From Mermis nigrescens (taxonomy: Eukaryota > Nematoda > Enoplea > Mermithida > Mermithidae), in the NCBI GenBank assembly GCA_036768485.1, contig JAVLUZ010000408.1, forward strand, positions 124,001 through 188,000: a DNA stretch of 64,000 nt. The letters run 5' to 3'. Position 1 is the stretch's first letter. Each line of letters starts with the position of its first letter. A program made the position numbers and the translations under genes. The notes under the pieces are model-generated. The model had not been told where the DNA came from. It worked only from the letters and a program-made list of their open reading frames with translations, and searched no databases. Below are positions 24,401 to 39,400 of the stretch, in pieces.

Positions 24401-27400
24401 ACGCAAAAATTACCGAAAAGCGCGTGTTATCGCCAAAAATGTGGCAAGAGGGGGGCGGAGTCAAAAATTTTCTGACTTATGAGACCCCAGCCCCTGTTAC
24501 ACGTTAAGAGCACACACACGGGCGTGGGGGGTTTAAACCCCCCAGAACCTGAAACCCCCCAGATTACTGTAGACCTCAGAATTCTATTTTTAGTAAGATT
24601 TTTGGCAATTTTACCCATCCTGACCCCCGTCCAGAATTTTCTTGCTGCCCACGTAGGGTTACGAGTAGAGTAATAATAATATTGCGCAAATTTAAACCTG
24701 TTGTGCAATAAGGGGTGTAAAGAAGCGATTTCGTCCAAAAGGGCGAAATTGACGGGCATGGGCTCCGGATGAGATCTGAAATAATCAGAATCCATCAGCA
24801 CACAACTCAGCCAATACAGTAAGCCCGCGGCTACGACCGGATAACGCAGACATTGAAAAATGGACTGAAGGTCGGCCAAGGGCAAGTCGCCCGACTGAGG
24901 GCATTCGCTCAGTATACTGTAGGCCGTTTCTATGGCCTGCTGTGTGCCTTTCGATTCTTCCTTGCTTACTGTACGACGCGGAGCTCCGGCTACCAGGCAA
25001 AAATCAAATACCAATTAATATCAAAACAAATATAAATACAATGCTCGCCATCAAAGCTGACGCACCATCGTTGTTAAATAAATAATAGATGGTATGTCGC
25101 GTTTTATCCAGGCACGTATCTCTGGGGAATGGGGGGGCTTCGAACCATACCTGGGCGTGGGGGGTTTGGGGGGATATGCACACTCAGAAAGCAAAATACC
25201 CCCACCCCTCAGAATTCCATTTTTAAAAATTTTTTCGCAATTTTTTTGATGCCAATGGATAGTGCTCGATGAGAAACGTTGGAAAACGGTGTTTTTCCGC
25301 CATACCACCATTTCGAGACCATTTTTTGACATTTGAAAAATCTTGCACCCCCACCCCCAGAACTTTGGTGGCGCCCACCTATGGTACGGACCACACATGG
25401 GCGTGGGGGGGATCTGGGGGGGGTCTGACCCCCCCAGAAACCAAAAGATCCCCCCAGAAATCAAAAGACCCCCCCAGAAATCAATTTATGAAAATTTTTT
25501 CGTTTTTTTCGAAATTTTTTGATGCCAATGGATAGTGCTTGATGAGAAACGTCGAAAAATGGTGTTTTTATCGCCATATCACCATTTTTAAGGCCATTTT
25601 TTGACCTTCAAAAAATCTTGGACCCCCCAGAATTTTCTTGCTGCCCACGTATGGTACGGACCCCCAAAATAACAAAAAGGAAAATATGACTTTTTAAACG
25701 TTGTTTTGTGATATTTTAGGCGTTTTTGGGCTTAGTCACCCCAAAATTGGTATTGGTCTCCCCAAAATAGGACGGCCAGCTACGTGCCTGGTTTTGTCCA
25801 TTATTCTCTATCAATTTCTTCTTTTTATTACGGCTATTATCCTGTATCATGCCGCTAGTGCGGCAACGCAGACGGAGCAATTTAGTTATTAATAGCATCA
25901 GCGAAAAGGAAGCAGGCGGAATTCACGTGCGCGCTTCCTTTTGTTGACTCTATTAATAGCTAAATTCGTCGTCGCATTAGCAACATAATATATTTAGGAA
26001 GATATGCTGTAATGGAAAAATAAGTTGATAGAGAATAATGGACAAAACGCGGCGCTCGCGACACATCAGCTAAGATTAATCTGATAATGATGGTGCGTAA
26101 ACTTTCATTACGAGCACTGTATAAACAAATAAACAAAACAAATATAAGTAAATAATACTACCCCTTAAATGAATATCAAATGCAAATATTTATGCGTGTA
26201 TCAATAATATCAAAAATAAGAAAAATTATGTATAAACAGGGTGTCCCACAATTGTTTTTGGGAACAAGTCCGCTAATTTTAAATATTTTTTGATGATTTT
26301 AGGAAAGAGGATGACATGATTACGTTGCGTTTGCTTGTCCATGGTGTAAGTTACAAAAGTTTGTGTAAACCTTACTTTTTGCAGGCTGTCCCACCTAAGT
26401 ATCCAAACTATTATTTCGCGTTAAATCAATCAATTATAGATATTTTTAGAAACTTTTCTGACCGAATACAGGACGTCTAATAAGCCATCGACTAACAAAG
26501 TTTTGGTTACATACTGTTCAAAATATAGCATGTTAAAGAACTAACTTTTCTTCGCTATGCGAAAATTGTCGTACCGACTTTTGACAGAAATTTCTCCTGA
26601 ATTTGCACAAATCCATCCAACAATTTATTTTATTAATTCGCAAGCATTTGTATACTCGAAATTCATTATCTTTTTAGCTTGAGTGATTTGACTCGTGGGC
26701 ATACATGATCTTGGGGGGATTTGGGGGTTCACCCCCCGCAGAATCATTTTTCACCCCCGCAGAATCATTTTTCACCCCCCCCCCGCAGAATCATTTTTCA
26801 CCCCCCCCCCCGCAGAATCATTTTTCACCCCCGCAGAATCATTTTTCACCCCCCCCGCAATAAATTTTTCACCCCCCCAAAATTAGCGATTTTTCAAAAG
26901 TTTCCTAAACTTACCTGAAAATTGGTAGAAAAATTGTCTTTTTAAGGGTTTTTGGCTATCTATTTGCTCAAAATCGCCAAATTTTCGGCGCTTCACGCCA
27001 TATATTCATGTTTTAAGCGATATATTGGTCAATTTATTCGACTTTTTTCGAAATTTTTTTCATGATTTCATGCTCTAGAAGGATAGAGTATCGTCAGAAA
27101 CGCCAAAAAACGATGTTTTTTAACGCGTGCCGGCCATTTTTGGGCCCAAAAAAGGCACTTTAGGTTTTCACCCCCCAGAATTCCCATGCTGTGCATGTAT
27201 GCTCGTGGGCTACATATTAATCGCAAAATACATTGATTATAGAAGGAAATGCTATCAAAAATCTGTGGTTTACACCAACTTCTGCACTTTACACCAAGAA
27301 TGAACAAAACCAATGAAACCTTGTCAGTCACTTTCCTGTTGGACCTTCTAACTATATCCAGAAAATCATCAAAAAACCATAAGAATTAACACTTATCAAG

Positions 27401-30400
27401 AAAAAACATGTTGGATACTTAGGTGGGACACTCTGTACATATCTTGAAAAATAGAACTGAATTTATTTCACAAATTTTTAAAAATTAATCAGAATATAAT
27501 TTAATAACTTTTTATAAAAGTGATTTCAAACATTTTGTTCAATTTTTCAATGTTTCATTTTTCGACTAAATTAATTAATTGATTAATTGATTAATTTGGT
27601 CAAGGCATAAAACGAACAATAGAAAGGACGTACATATAAAAAAGACCGAAATGAAGAAACACAGAATATAAAAAAGAAAGATATTTAAATTTGTATGTAA
27701 AAATAACCAAGTACATACGTTTATGAACGCTATTAACAAAAAAATGTATAAAAATTAAAAAAGTTAAGTCAACATTCGGAAATTCAAGATTTTTCGACAT
27801 TTAAAAAACCGGCATACTTACAGAGCAATCGGAAAAAATTAATTTTAAAAAATAAGTTTTCGGAATATTAAGGCTAGATTTTGACCGTTGAATCATATGT
27901 ATGCAAATTACACGTTTGTACGATATATAATAGTCGACTGGAAAACAAAATAAGACAGATTAAAAAGGTTGGAAAAATGAAATTAAGAAGGGAGAAAAAG
28001 CTGGGGAAATAAGAGTCCACGTGACAAGAATGAAGCGTAAAATATTAAATTGTAAAAAAATATTCGCATCAACACATGGGCGTAAGACACCCTTTAAAAT
28101 CCGAAAGACCCCCGGGAGCATAAAGAACCCAGAATTACATTTTCAAAATTTTTCTTCGTCTCAAAATGACAGTAAAAAATGTTTCATTGCTCTTCTTGAA
28201 ACCTAATTTAAAAACAAAATGAAAACAATTCTTAAATAAGGCTTTAAAATCGATCATTTTTATCGTTTCTCGCAATTCTGTTCTGATGAATAGAACTTGC
28301 TAAGAAACGTCCAAAATGGTGTTTTTCGTCCCGAATATCCATTTTTCTACTCCCAAAAATTTAGGCGATACCCAAGCGTACATTTGAACTGTTCAAAATT
28401 TCAGGTTGCAGGAACCCGACCATACATGTAATGGCTCGAAATTTGGGGGTCCTGGCCATTTTCAGAGGGGGTACATGACCCCAGAAACGCCTAAAAACGG
28501 CCAAAAAATTCGATTTTCCCAAAAATCGAGAGGGAGGGCTAAAAAATTTTGTGGTCTTGGTGGGGTGACGGGAGGAGTCAACAATCTTCTGGCTTTGTGG
28601 GAGGGAATGCGGGGACGACCGACTTCAGGTTAGGGACATCCCCATCCCCTGTTACATAAATAGACCCGGTCTTCGTTAGCGGCGGGATGAACAAAAATTT
28701 TTGGCCAAGAATAGCAAAAAAACACCTAAAAATGGTCCAAAAGCGCAAGCTCTCTCTCCAAAACTCGAAACACGCACATGCGACAGCCCGAAATTTCGTG
28801 TGGGGCCTAGTCATTTTCAGGGGAGTGGAATTAACGACTCTAATTTGGCAAAAATGACAAAAAAAGCACCTAAAAATGGCTAACAAACGCAAGTTTTCGC
28901 CAAAACTCGGGAGGGGGGTCTCGGGGATGGGGTAACGACCCACTCTGGGCGGGCTGGGTGTTGCCCGATATCCCCTGCGAAATGTGCATGCCGAGCCCAA
29001 AAACTATACCTATTCTGTTGTTCTCCGGAACACTGCACGCGTAAGCCAGCAAAAAAATATATTTTGGTCGGTGATCGACGTTCAATTTCGCTTTGGGTTT
29101 AAACAAAGCAGCGATAATCAGGTCCAAAAAGGTTGAATCTCGAATAATTTCGATCGGTGGCGGATCCGATCCGTTGTAATAATTATAAAGCAACGAAATA
29201 TCGGCCGGATTGAGCGAATTTCGACTCATCATCGAATGCATCGCTTGAATTATCGAAGGGTTGCAAACGTGAGTCGCGTTAGTGGACTGAAACGATGCAT
29301 CGTTCACTCGGATTCTTTGTACAGTGCTCGCCATGAAAGTTGACACACCATTATTGCGAGATTAATGTTGGATAATGCGTCGCGAGCGCCGCGTTTTGTC
29401 CATTATTCTGTATCAAATTGTTTTTCTTATTATAGGATATTACTCTCTAACATGCCAGTGCCGTTTATGCGGTGACGCAGACGGAGCAATTTGGCTATTA
29501 ATAGCATCAATAAAACGGAGCGCTCGCTTGAATAGCGTTAAATCCAACGGCATTCACGTGCGCGTTCAGCCATTCACGTGCGCACGTGCGCACTTCGTTT
29601 TTGTGATGCTTTTAATAGCTTAGTTGCTCCGTCTACATCGCCGCATTGACGGCATGTTAGAGAAAACGGTATTACTATGGAATGTGTCCACATGTGTCCA
29701 CGTTCAAATTTTCTTGCATTATCAGGTTACTACCCACTTTTTATTAGATAAACATGCATGCATGCAGGTACATCTTTTATTTTGTCAGGATAGGGTAAAC
29801 AAGGTTGTAAATCCCAGATGCCCAGAGAACAAGTGAGCTCCAAGCCAAAGAAGTTATTTTCGCATCCAAGTAAAAACATACAGTTGACTGACGAAATCAT
29901 GGCTGCTGATCCCGGTATGTTCGAATTTTGCGCAGGAATTTTAGCATTGCTTTTGATAAGATACAGTATACATTAGTAAAGGAAGCATATAGAGTCTACT
30001 AATAATTGAGCAGTAACCTATAATGCAAGAAAATTTCAATGTGGACACATGCGGACACATACCTTAGTAATACCGAGAATAACGTCCTATAATAAAAAAT
30101 CAGGTTGATACAGAATAATGGACAAAGCGCAGCGCTTTCGACGCATTATCTAACATTAATCTTACAATAAAGTTGCGTCAACTTTCATGGCGAGCACCGT
30201 ATGGTCGAAATAGAACGTTTAGTGAAGTTTCGGACGTTTTTTAACATTTTTTAAAAATTTTTCCCTTTATTTTTCTAGCATTTTGGAGGAAAGAAAATTT
30301 GGCAAATATAGGGTTGAAAGTGGTTATAAAAATTTTTCTTTGCAAAAAAGCTCGAAACCGACCGAAAAATGACAATCGTGGTGAATGGAAAAATATATAG

Positions 30401-33400
30401 ATAAATAACTGAAAATATAGGCGTAAATGTCACGCATTTATGATTAAGACAGAGTATAAGCGTGAAGGGGTCTGCCAGATTGAGCGGATAAGTGAGCTTC
30501 AATTTTCGATCATAAACGGCAAAAAGCACCTAAAAATGGCCGAGAAGCGCAAGCTTTTGCCAAAAATGAGGGGGGTGGGTTAAAGAATTTGTGACTCTGG
30601 AAAAAAGGGGACGAACAATTTCGCGTGAGGGATCCCCGTCAGAATGCTTAACGTGGGAATTCTAGGGGAAAGTGAAATTTCTAAGTGCTTTTTGGGCACA
30701 AAAAGAGGTAGAATATGCTTCAAAAATATAAATCGTCGGCATTTCTGACGATTCACTATCTTTTCACAGCGTAAAACATGGAAAAATTTTAGAAAAATTC
30801 GATCGGATTGAACAACATGGTAAAAAAATGAGTCTACGACGTGAAGCGCTAAAAATATGACACTATTCAACAAACAGATAGCTGAAAACGCTAAAACAGC
30901 TCCTTTTAACCTAACCCAAGATCGTTTATAATACTCCCTCTTAAATGTACGCGAAATCCTTTCAGGCACGTAAATGGCCTTTTGAATTTAGGGACTAAAA
31001 TTTCGAAGTCAGATATCTCAATAAATACTTATACATATGTACGTAAAATAATGATGTTTTTGAGCGTTTCTTAGCGAGCTTTAATTATTGAAAGAAAAAT
31101 TTGATAAACGATTATTTCAATTTCAATTATATTCAAAACATTACGCAAAAACAATAAATTCGGTGCGAAGCGCCCGAAAATTTTGGGCCTATTAGCTCAA
31201 AAGCATGCTAAAATATATTCTAACGGTCTTTCGAACACGCTTCGAGAATTTTCAATTTTTCCCTATGGGGACCATTGCGAAACACTCGTAGTTTCCAAAT
31301 TTGGAGGGACTAAACCATATATACATGCACAGCATGGGAATTCTGGGTGGGAGGGGAATCAGGCCCAAAAAAATTTTAAAAAGTGCCTTTTTCGGGCTAA
31401 AAAACGAAAGGTACACGTCAAAAACACTGGTTTTTGACGTTTCAGACAATGATCGTTCTTTCTAGAACATGAAAACGTATAAAAATTTGAAAAATTGAGT
31501 AAATTGAACAAAACATAGTCAAAAAATGTGTATATGGCGCGAAGCATCGAAAATTTGAGATTTTGAGCCAAAAAATGAAATAGAAAACACTTAAAAGGAA
31601 ACACTTTTTGCAACTTTTACGAAAACTCAACAATGCTGGGAGGTCGCAGTCATTTTGCGGGGGGGTTAGTTGCCATTCTGGGGGGTCAAACCTCCTCCAA
31701 ACCCCCTCTCCAAGAACACACCTTGACTAGTCCGCCCCATAGGTAGACAGCACCAACATTCTAGGGGTGCAAGATTTTGTTAAGGTCAAAAATTCGTCTC
31801 GAAAAATGATGGTATGGCGAAAAAACACTATTTTTTACGTTCCTCATCGAGCATTATCCATTGGCATAAAAAATCGCGAAAAAAACAGAAAAATTTCAAA
31901 AATTGAATTCTGGTGGTATTTGGGGGGTTTCGGCCTTCTGTGGATTGCTTACTCCAAACCCCCCATCCCCAGGTGTGGTCCTCCCTAATCCCCACAGTCA
32001 CGTGCCTGAATCCTTTTTCAATTTTCTTACGTTGAAATTTTTGGAATTATGTAAAATGAGCGCGATATCGGTAGTTTCGAAGGCGTGTTTTTGCAGCGCC
32101 TCTCTCAATTCTTGGCCAATACGCACGGCGGCCACGCCCCCTTTTGGCTCCTCTGCCAGACAATGCAATAAAGCTTGCGTATACAAATAAGTGTGTTCGC
32201 CGTGAAGAACGATCTTAGCTAATTCGCTGTAATCGTACGAATGTGCTTAGGAAATTAAAGTAATGGGGTGGGAAATGATGGAGAAAAATATGAAAATAAA
32301 CAATGAAATTATGAAAAATAAATTCACAAACATTATATAAAATTCGAATAAATAATTAAAAAATTAATATCCAAATATAAGACAGCCCATTCAATGCTAT
32401 ACGATACGTGGGGAAATAATGAAGCTGCACAAGAGGAAAAAGATCGAATAATACAGCCATCGCGTGGGAATTCTAGGGGTGGAGGAGTGTAACTCAAAAA
32501 TTTATTATTGAGCGTCTATTTTGGGCTCAAAAATTATGGATACGCGTAAAAGCATCATTTAAAAACATTTTAGACAACGCCCGATCTTCCTAGAAGATGA
32601 AGATGTAGAAAACGTCCCAGAAAATTCAATAAAATGAAGTCGGAAATAGCAATTCGGCGCTCAGCGCCAAAACGTGGTACTTTTGAAAAAAGGTCGCTTA
32701 AGATACCAAAAGCAGTACATTTTCCATGTTTTTCTTAGGAAAATCGCGAATTTCAGGGATGAAATATTTTTGCGGGGATATAGAAGCCCAGGATTATGTA
32801 TGGCAGCCGTAGATGTAACAGAGGATGGGAAAATCCTTCACCCAAAATTTATCATCAATCCCCCAAAAGCCAGAAAAGTTTTGACTCCCTACCAGATTTT
32901 TGGAAAATTCGCGTTTTTTCGCCGTTTCTAGGGATTTTTCGGCCATTTTAGACCAAAAATTGAAGGCCATTTTAACCCCTTATCCATACATGGAACGACT
33001 TAAAATTTTGGGTAGATGTGTCTCCAGCCATTTTTAGGGTGGGGGAGGGGTAAATGAGCGCCAATTTTTCGGCCAAAAAACGGCCATAAAATTCAATTTT
33101 TTTCGAAAATCGAAAAAGAGGTGAAAAATTTCCCGGCTATATATAGGATGGAAGAGGGACAGCCGACTTTGAGGGCTCCATCCCTAAAATGGCCAGAGAC
33201 TCCAACTAAAATATCAAACCGTTACAAGTTTGATGGCAGCCATAAGATCCTGGGGAGCGTCTGGATGAGAGACACACCTGACAAAGGTTAAAAAATGGTG
33301 TTTTTCGCCATACCACCATTTTTAAGGCCATTTCTTGACCTTTGAAAAATCTTGCAACCTTCCCCAGAATTTTGGTGACGCCCACCTATGGTGAGAAAGT

Positions 33401-36400
33401 CAAGGGAGAAAATTGCAAAAAAAGGAGGCAGAATGGCTTAACTTTTGATTAAGAAAATTCAAGAAAATTTAGGAAACGAATCTAAAAACGTTTTAGAGAA
33501 CACATTTGAAAAAACAAAGCAGTATAGCATTAAAAAAGACAATCTTCAGAGGTTTAGAAATTTAATAGAATGGCCGGCCCCATAATCTTCGTAAACGACA
33601 AACTTTTTTAGTTGTTATAAATAAATGAATGAATAAATAAATAAATTAATAAATTTAAATTAATCAAATTGGCTGAATCAATCAAAATCTTTGCTTTCGA
33701 ATGAAACGCACACGAAATTCATTTAATTAATTCAGTCATACTGCTTGATTGTTAATTGAAAAAAATTGGAGAAATCGGTCAAAATATAGACAGTCTCACT
33801 AAAAACTATGAATTTTTAATTGAAAGTTAAATTAAATTCTTAAATGTCAAATTGAATTGTTTGAAATTAAAAATTTTAAAAATTATCAAGAATAAAATAT
33901 TAAATTTCTAACTGCAATTCGAAAGTATAATTACATAATTCACCGGTAAGACTTTTGAAATCATAAATCAAATTCTTAAAATCAAAAATTTTAAAAATTG
34001 TCAAAAACTAGAAAACTTAAATTTTAAAAGCCAAGTCGGAACTATAATTCACCGGTTAATTGTTGAATAATTATGTAATAACTGCTATATGCATCTTATT
34101 ATTTTTACGATTGTTAAATACGTTTTTTAAATATTTTCTGAGACTCACTACTTACAGATATGTAGCTTGAATAATAAAAAATGTAATGTTCGGCGATTAA
34201 ACACTGCTACATATATTTATTCATACGTGTAAAGGCTAGAAATTACGGGTAAGGGGTCCCCGGCTATTTTTAAGTGGGAGGGTGAGTGACCTCCAATCTT
34301 CAGCCAAAAAAAGACCTAAAAACGGCCTGAAAATTCAATATTTTCCATAAATCGAGGGGGGTCAAATGTTTTCTAGCCTTGGTGGATGAGAAGAACAGCC
34401 AACTTTGGATAGGGGATCCTCCACATAAGTGGGCAAGGTCAAACTTTCAGGCGGGAGGATGAAAACGAAAAATCGGTAGACAGCTATGTGCTTCGTAAAA
34501 ACGGGTCGATAGACTTTTCGGGCTCAGAACATTAGCTATATAGCTTTTTTGGGCTCAGAAGACTAGCTAAATAGCTTTTTGGGCTCAGAAGACTAGCTAA
34601 ATAGCCTTTTTGGGCTCACAAACACAGCTATATAGCCTTTTTTGACTTAAAACAGCTATTGAGCCCTTTTTGGAGTCTAAAAATTGCTTTATATCCTTTT
34701 TAAACTAAGAAAAGACAACTATACAGCATTTCTGAGGTCACACAGTAAATTTTTGAGTCCAAGAGGGCTATATAGCAGGTTTTCTGAATCCAAAAAGGCT
34801 ATATAGCTCATTTTATGAGCCCACAAAAGGCTGTGTAGCAATGCTTTTTGGCCAATGTGGCTTTATAATTTCATATAACGCGTTTATGTGAAAAATTACT
34901 ACATGCCGATTTTGAAATTATCGAATACCCTAACGGCTGTGACCGTGTCCATATATGCCCCTTTCTCAGCCCAAGCTCTTGTATGATCCTCCATCCACTT
35001 GTTAGATGTACAGTGCTCGCCACGAAATTTGAACAGTAAAGAACCGAATGAGTTTATTGAGGAACACTTTTTTAAGACTTAATCGCCAGAGATCCAAAGA
35101 GTATCTTGACATGTTTTAGTCACGCGACCTAAACGTTTAGATCGGACCGTTTACGACTTAGCGCGCGTTCTTAACTAGATGCATGTTGACAGCGCGCGCG
35201 TGCGCATTATGTACACAATATCATATGCATACGAATTGCAGGAGTATAATCAATATAAATATGCTCTACGCGAGCTGATTCATTAACGGTCCAATTTAAG
35301 CGTCTACATAGGAATCGCGCTGTTTTGAAATTAACCAGCGCATCGCGCTGTTTGGGTCGCGTTTTCCCACAGTAAAGCATGTCAGGATACTCTATAGGTT
35401 TCCGGCAATTAAGTCGTGAAAAACGTTCCTAAATAAACTCAATCGGTTCTTTATTGTTCAAATTTCGTGGCGAGAACTGCATGTATTGGCTCTAATTAAT
35501 CAAAATTAATTAATTAACCAGGGATAACTGATCATTATTAATCGAAATAATGATTAATTCTATTTGAATTTTGATGTCGTATTACGCGTGACTCAAATTA
35601 AGCGTATGTACGATCATTTTTAATCCATTCAATCGTGTTGAGAAATGCATAAATGAAATGCACAAAATTAAAATTAACAAAAAATTGATAATTATAAATA
35701 GAGCTCAGAAAGTAGAAAAAGTCAGAAAACACATGGACCTGGCAGTATTGGGTTGGAGCATATATGGGCAGCAACCACTGTTTTTTTTTGTACGAGCCTC
35801 TTTGTACATGTACAAAGATCTCCGGAAAAGTCTTTGTACGAGCGAAAATTTTCTTGTACATATAAAGTATAGATATGCAATTGAATGTACACATTTTTAC
35901 ATACTACTAGATTGTTATCCGTGACCCGCACGCTTCGCAAAAGGTGTAACTTTGTCCTAAATTCAGCTGGTTATATTAGTTCGGCCCGAAACGCCAAAAT
36001 TTTCATGAGTCTTAGGTTGAAATTACACATAAAATTCGACTCAACAAGTTAAAATGACTTGTGTTACACAATTATAAATAACAAGCGGTTGCAATGTGCT
36101 GACTGAATCTCATAATAGACACAAATTTGCTTATGAATTTAATGCAACGCAAAGATAAAAGAGTCAATTTTATCTTCAAACGGCAGAAAACAGTGCAAAG
36201 TTGTTTGATAGTTCTTTTTTCTGCATAAAATCTTTACAAAACAGTGGAAATAGATGTAAAAGATGCTTCAATCTGTACAAAGATGCTTACAGATAGATTT
36301 TGGAGTGTTAAATGCCCGCACTTGGAGCTAAATAGAATGTAATTATAATACTCGGCGCGAAGCGCCGAAAATTTTTAGAAATTTTGCTAAAAAAATACTC

Positions 36401-39400
36401 CAAAAAACGTTAAAATTATTATTACTTTGCCCCAAAAAGTCTTTGTACATTGTACAAAGATGGCTCCGAAAATCTTTGTACGAGACCTCAAAATCTTTGT
36501 CTTGTACAAAAAAACAGTGACAGCAACCGAATTCTTTGGGGGTCTGATGGGGCAAAATTTCCAAAAATAACATTCAAAAATTCAATTCCGAGGGTCTATC
36601 GATTTGGGGGGGGGTTCCGCCGGATTCTAAGGGTCCAGATTCCTAAGCCCGCGTGTGGTCTGGACCCTCCAGGATAAAGCTTGATGAGGGATGTGGAAAA
36701 AATGGTACTTTTAGCCCTTGCCATTATTTTACGGCACTTTCCACCCTTAAAAGATTGTCGGACCCCTTCACAATTTGGTTGCTGGCCGTGCAAATGGTCA
36801 GAAACCAATAAAAGTTACGGGAATGGACAAAAATCGAAAAATAAAAAATAAATAACAGAGAAAGTAAAATTTCGGAAAAATGAAAAATAAAGAGGGAAAA
36901 CGGGATTTCGAAAAAATAGAATGGAAAAATGGTATAAGACGAAAAATAGAAAGCAGTATAAGAAGTTTTCGATCCATTACATTTATGATAAAAAGAAAAC
37001 CAAAATTTTGTCTAAAGTGCCTTTTTAGGTTCGAAAACGATAAGTATGCATCAGAAACACTAGTTGTTTGTTATTTATGACAACGGAGCATGAAAACATA
37101 AGAAAATTTCGAAAAAACATGAAAAATCGAGTAAATTTGAAAAATCGAAAAATAAACGCCGAAAATTTAACACTTTTGATTATGCAGACATGCACAGCAT
37201 GGGAATTCTGGGTGGATTACATCTTAAAGTGCCTTTTTCGGATAGAAAAGCACGTATACGTGAGAGAAAACCTCGTTGTTCCGGCGTTTCTGACGATGCT
37301 CTTATTATTGGAGCATAAAAATAAAACAATTTTTAAAAAATTAAGAATTGAAGTAAATTGAAGAAAATGCAGTCGAGAATGAGTATATATACGGCACGAA
37401 ACGCCGCAATTTGACACGTCTGAGCAATTAGATAGCTAAAAACCCTTGAAACAGCACCTTTTTACGAATTTTTCGAAAACTTCAGAAAAATCGCGAGTTC
37501 TCGCGGGGAGGGGTGAAAAAAAATTTTCTGAGGGGTCCTCTAAAACCCCCAGATCATATATGTTTTCAAGCCAAAAGACCGCCAAAAATGCTCAAAACAG
37601 CACTTTTTCGGCGACTTTTCGATAAAATCAAAACTTTCGGAGGGGGAGCAAATGATCATACATATATGGTGTCATGGACGTACGCGGGGGCGGCGGCCCC
37701 CATAGCCAAAAAAAAATTTTGGAATGGTAAGATAATGCATGAAAAATCATGGAAATTGGCATCTTTTAGTCGAAAAATCTCAAAATTTTTGGCGCTTCGC
37801 GCCGCAGAATCATTACTTTTGATTAATTTGGGCCCAAGCGCGGCCAGAAAACGTCATTTTTCACAGAATATTAAGAAGAAATGAAAAATTTTCCGGAAAC
37901 TTTGAATGTTATGAGCTTGATTGATAGAGCATGTTCCGGAATTGTCATAAAATGCACTTTATTCTGCGCCCTGGCGAAGATATACCGAAATATAGGGGTC
38001 ACCAATTTTGGACCGCCCCCCATGAAAAAATAGTGCGTTATGCCCCTGTATGGGGTATATGCAGTATGCACACTTTTAGTAGTAGATGTAAGGCGACGTG
38101 CCTACATTTACGCACTAGATAGGGCCGGAAAAATATAAACTTCAAGGGGTTACTCGATCGATTTTTGATAACGCAACGAATCGACGTTATTGACGAGGAC
38201 ATTGTTGACGGCTGTGCACAAAACGCGGGAAAAAATGTCCAATTGCTGAGTGGCGGTTGTGACCCGGCTGATTTCGTTTTGATATCCGGCGTCCGATATC
38301 AATTTAATAGCGAAATTGAGCATCAAACACTCGGGGTATTGCTCGGAAAGACGATAAATCAACGATCGCCAAGGGGCGACGCTAATCACGTCGGGCAGCC
38401 ATTCAATTTGGCCCTCTGACCGCTGATTTTGGCTAAAAATCGTGTCCGCTTTTCGGGGATCTGATCGGAAAGAAATTTTGAGTCGGGCCAGGGAGCAGAC
38501 ATCACACATGGGCATAAAGGGGGAGGGGTGAGAGGGGGTATTACCCATACTAAGGTTTTGAAAAATCCAGTAGTGTCAGGCGATTTTGAGAAAACGAAAG
38601 GTGCTGCAAAGCACGGTTTTTTTGCATTCGGCAAATATTTTTCTCGAGGTACAAAGAGTTTTCGGGACCGTCTTTGTACGATTCTTAGTGGTTTTCGCCC
38701 TCAGAAATCCAAAATTAGCTAAAATACACTACCAAAGGTCGAATAACTCTGTTTTTACCACACTAAGATCGCTAACGTACCATATTATAGTACCCAAAAA
38801 TTTGTGTGTACAAAATGTACAAAGACTTTTAGGGACCATCTTTGTACATGTACAAACGGACCTTGTACAAAAACACTGCGTGCAAGGTAATTTCTGAGCT
38901 TATCGCGGAAAAATGGCCGAAAATTCTAATTGAAAACGGTAAAAACATCAAAATGTTTCGGCGCTTCGCGCCCTATCGATAAACTTCTGTATTTTTGATC
39001 GCTAGAAAGACACGAATCAACTAAACTTCACTAAGAACGGTCAAGAAACCCAGTTTGCCGCACGTAACAAGCTACTGTACTACATTATAGCACCCTTAAT
39101 TTTACATGTGCAGAATGTACGTTGACTTATGGGGACCGTACTTGTACTAGTGCGAACAGACCATGTACAAAAACAATGAATTTACTATATGGCCATTTTT
39201 GGATTTCAGCCCCCCCCTCTGCCCACCTGTACCTTGCCCATGTCTGACAGACATGTACGTATGTGGGGGTTTTGGGGGGAGTCAGGTTCATACATACACA
39301 GCATGGAATTCGGAGGGGGAGTGAAATTATAAAGTGCCTTTTTTGGGTCCAAAATTGGTAGATACGCGTCAAAAACTTCGTTTTTAAGCTTTTTGACGAT

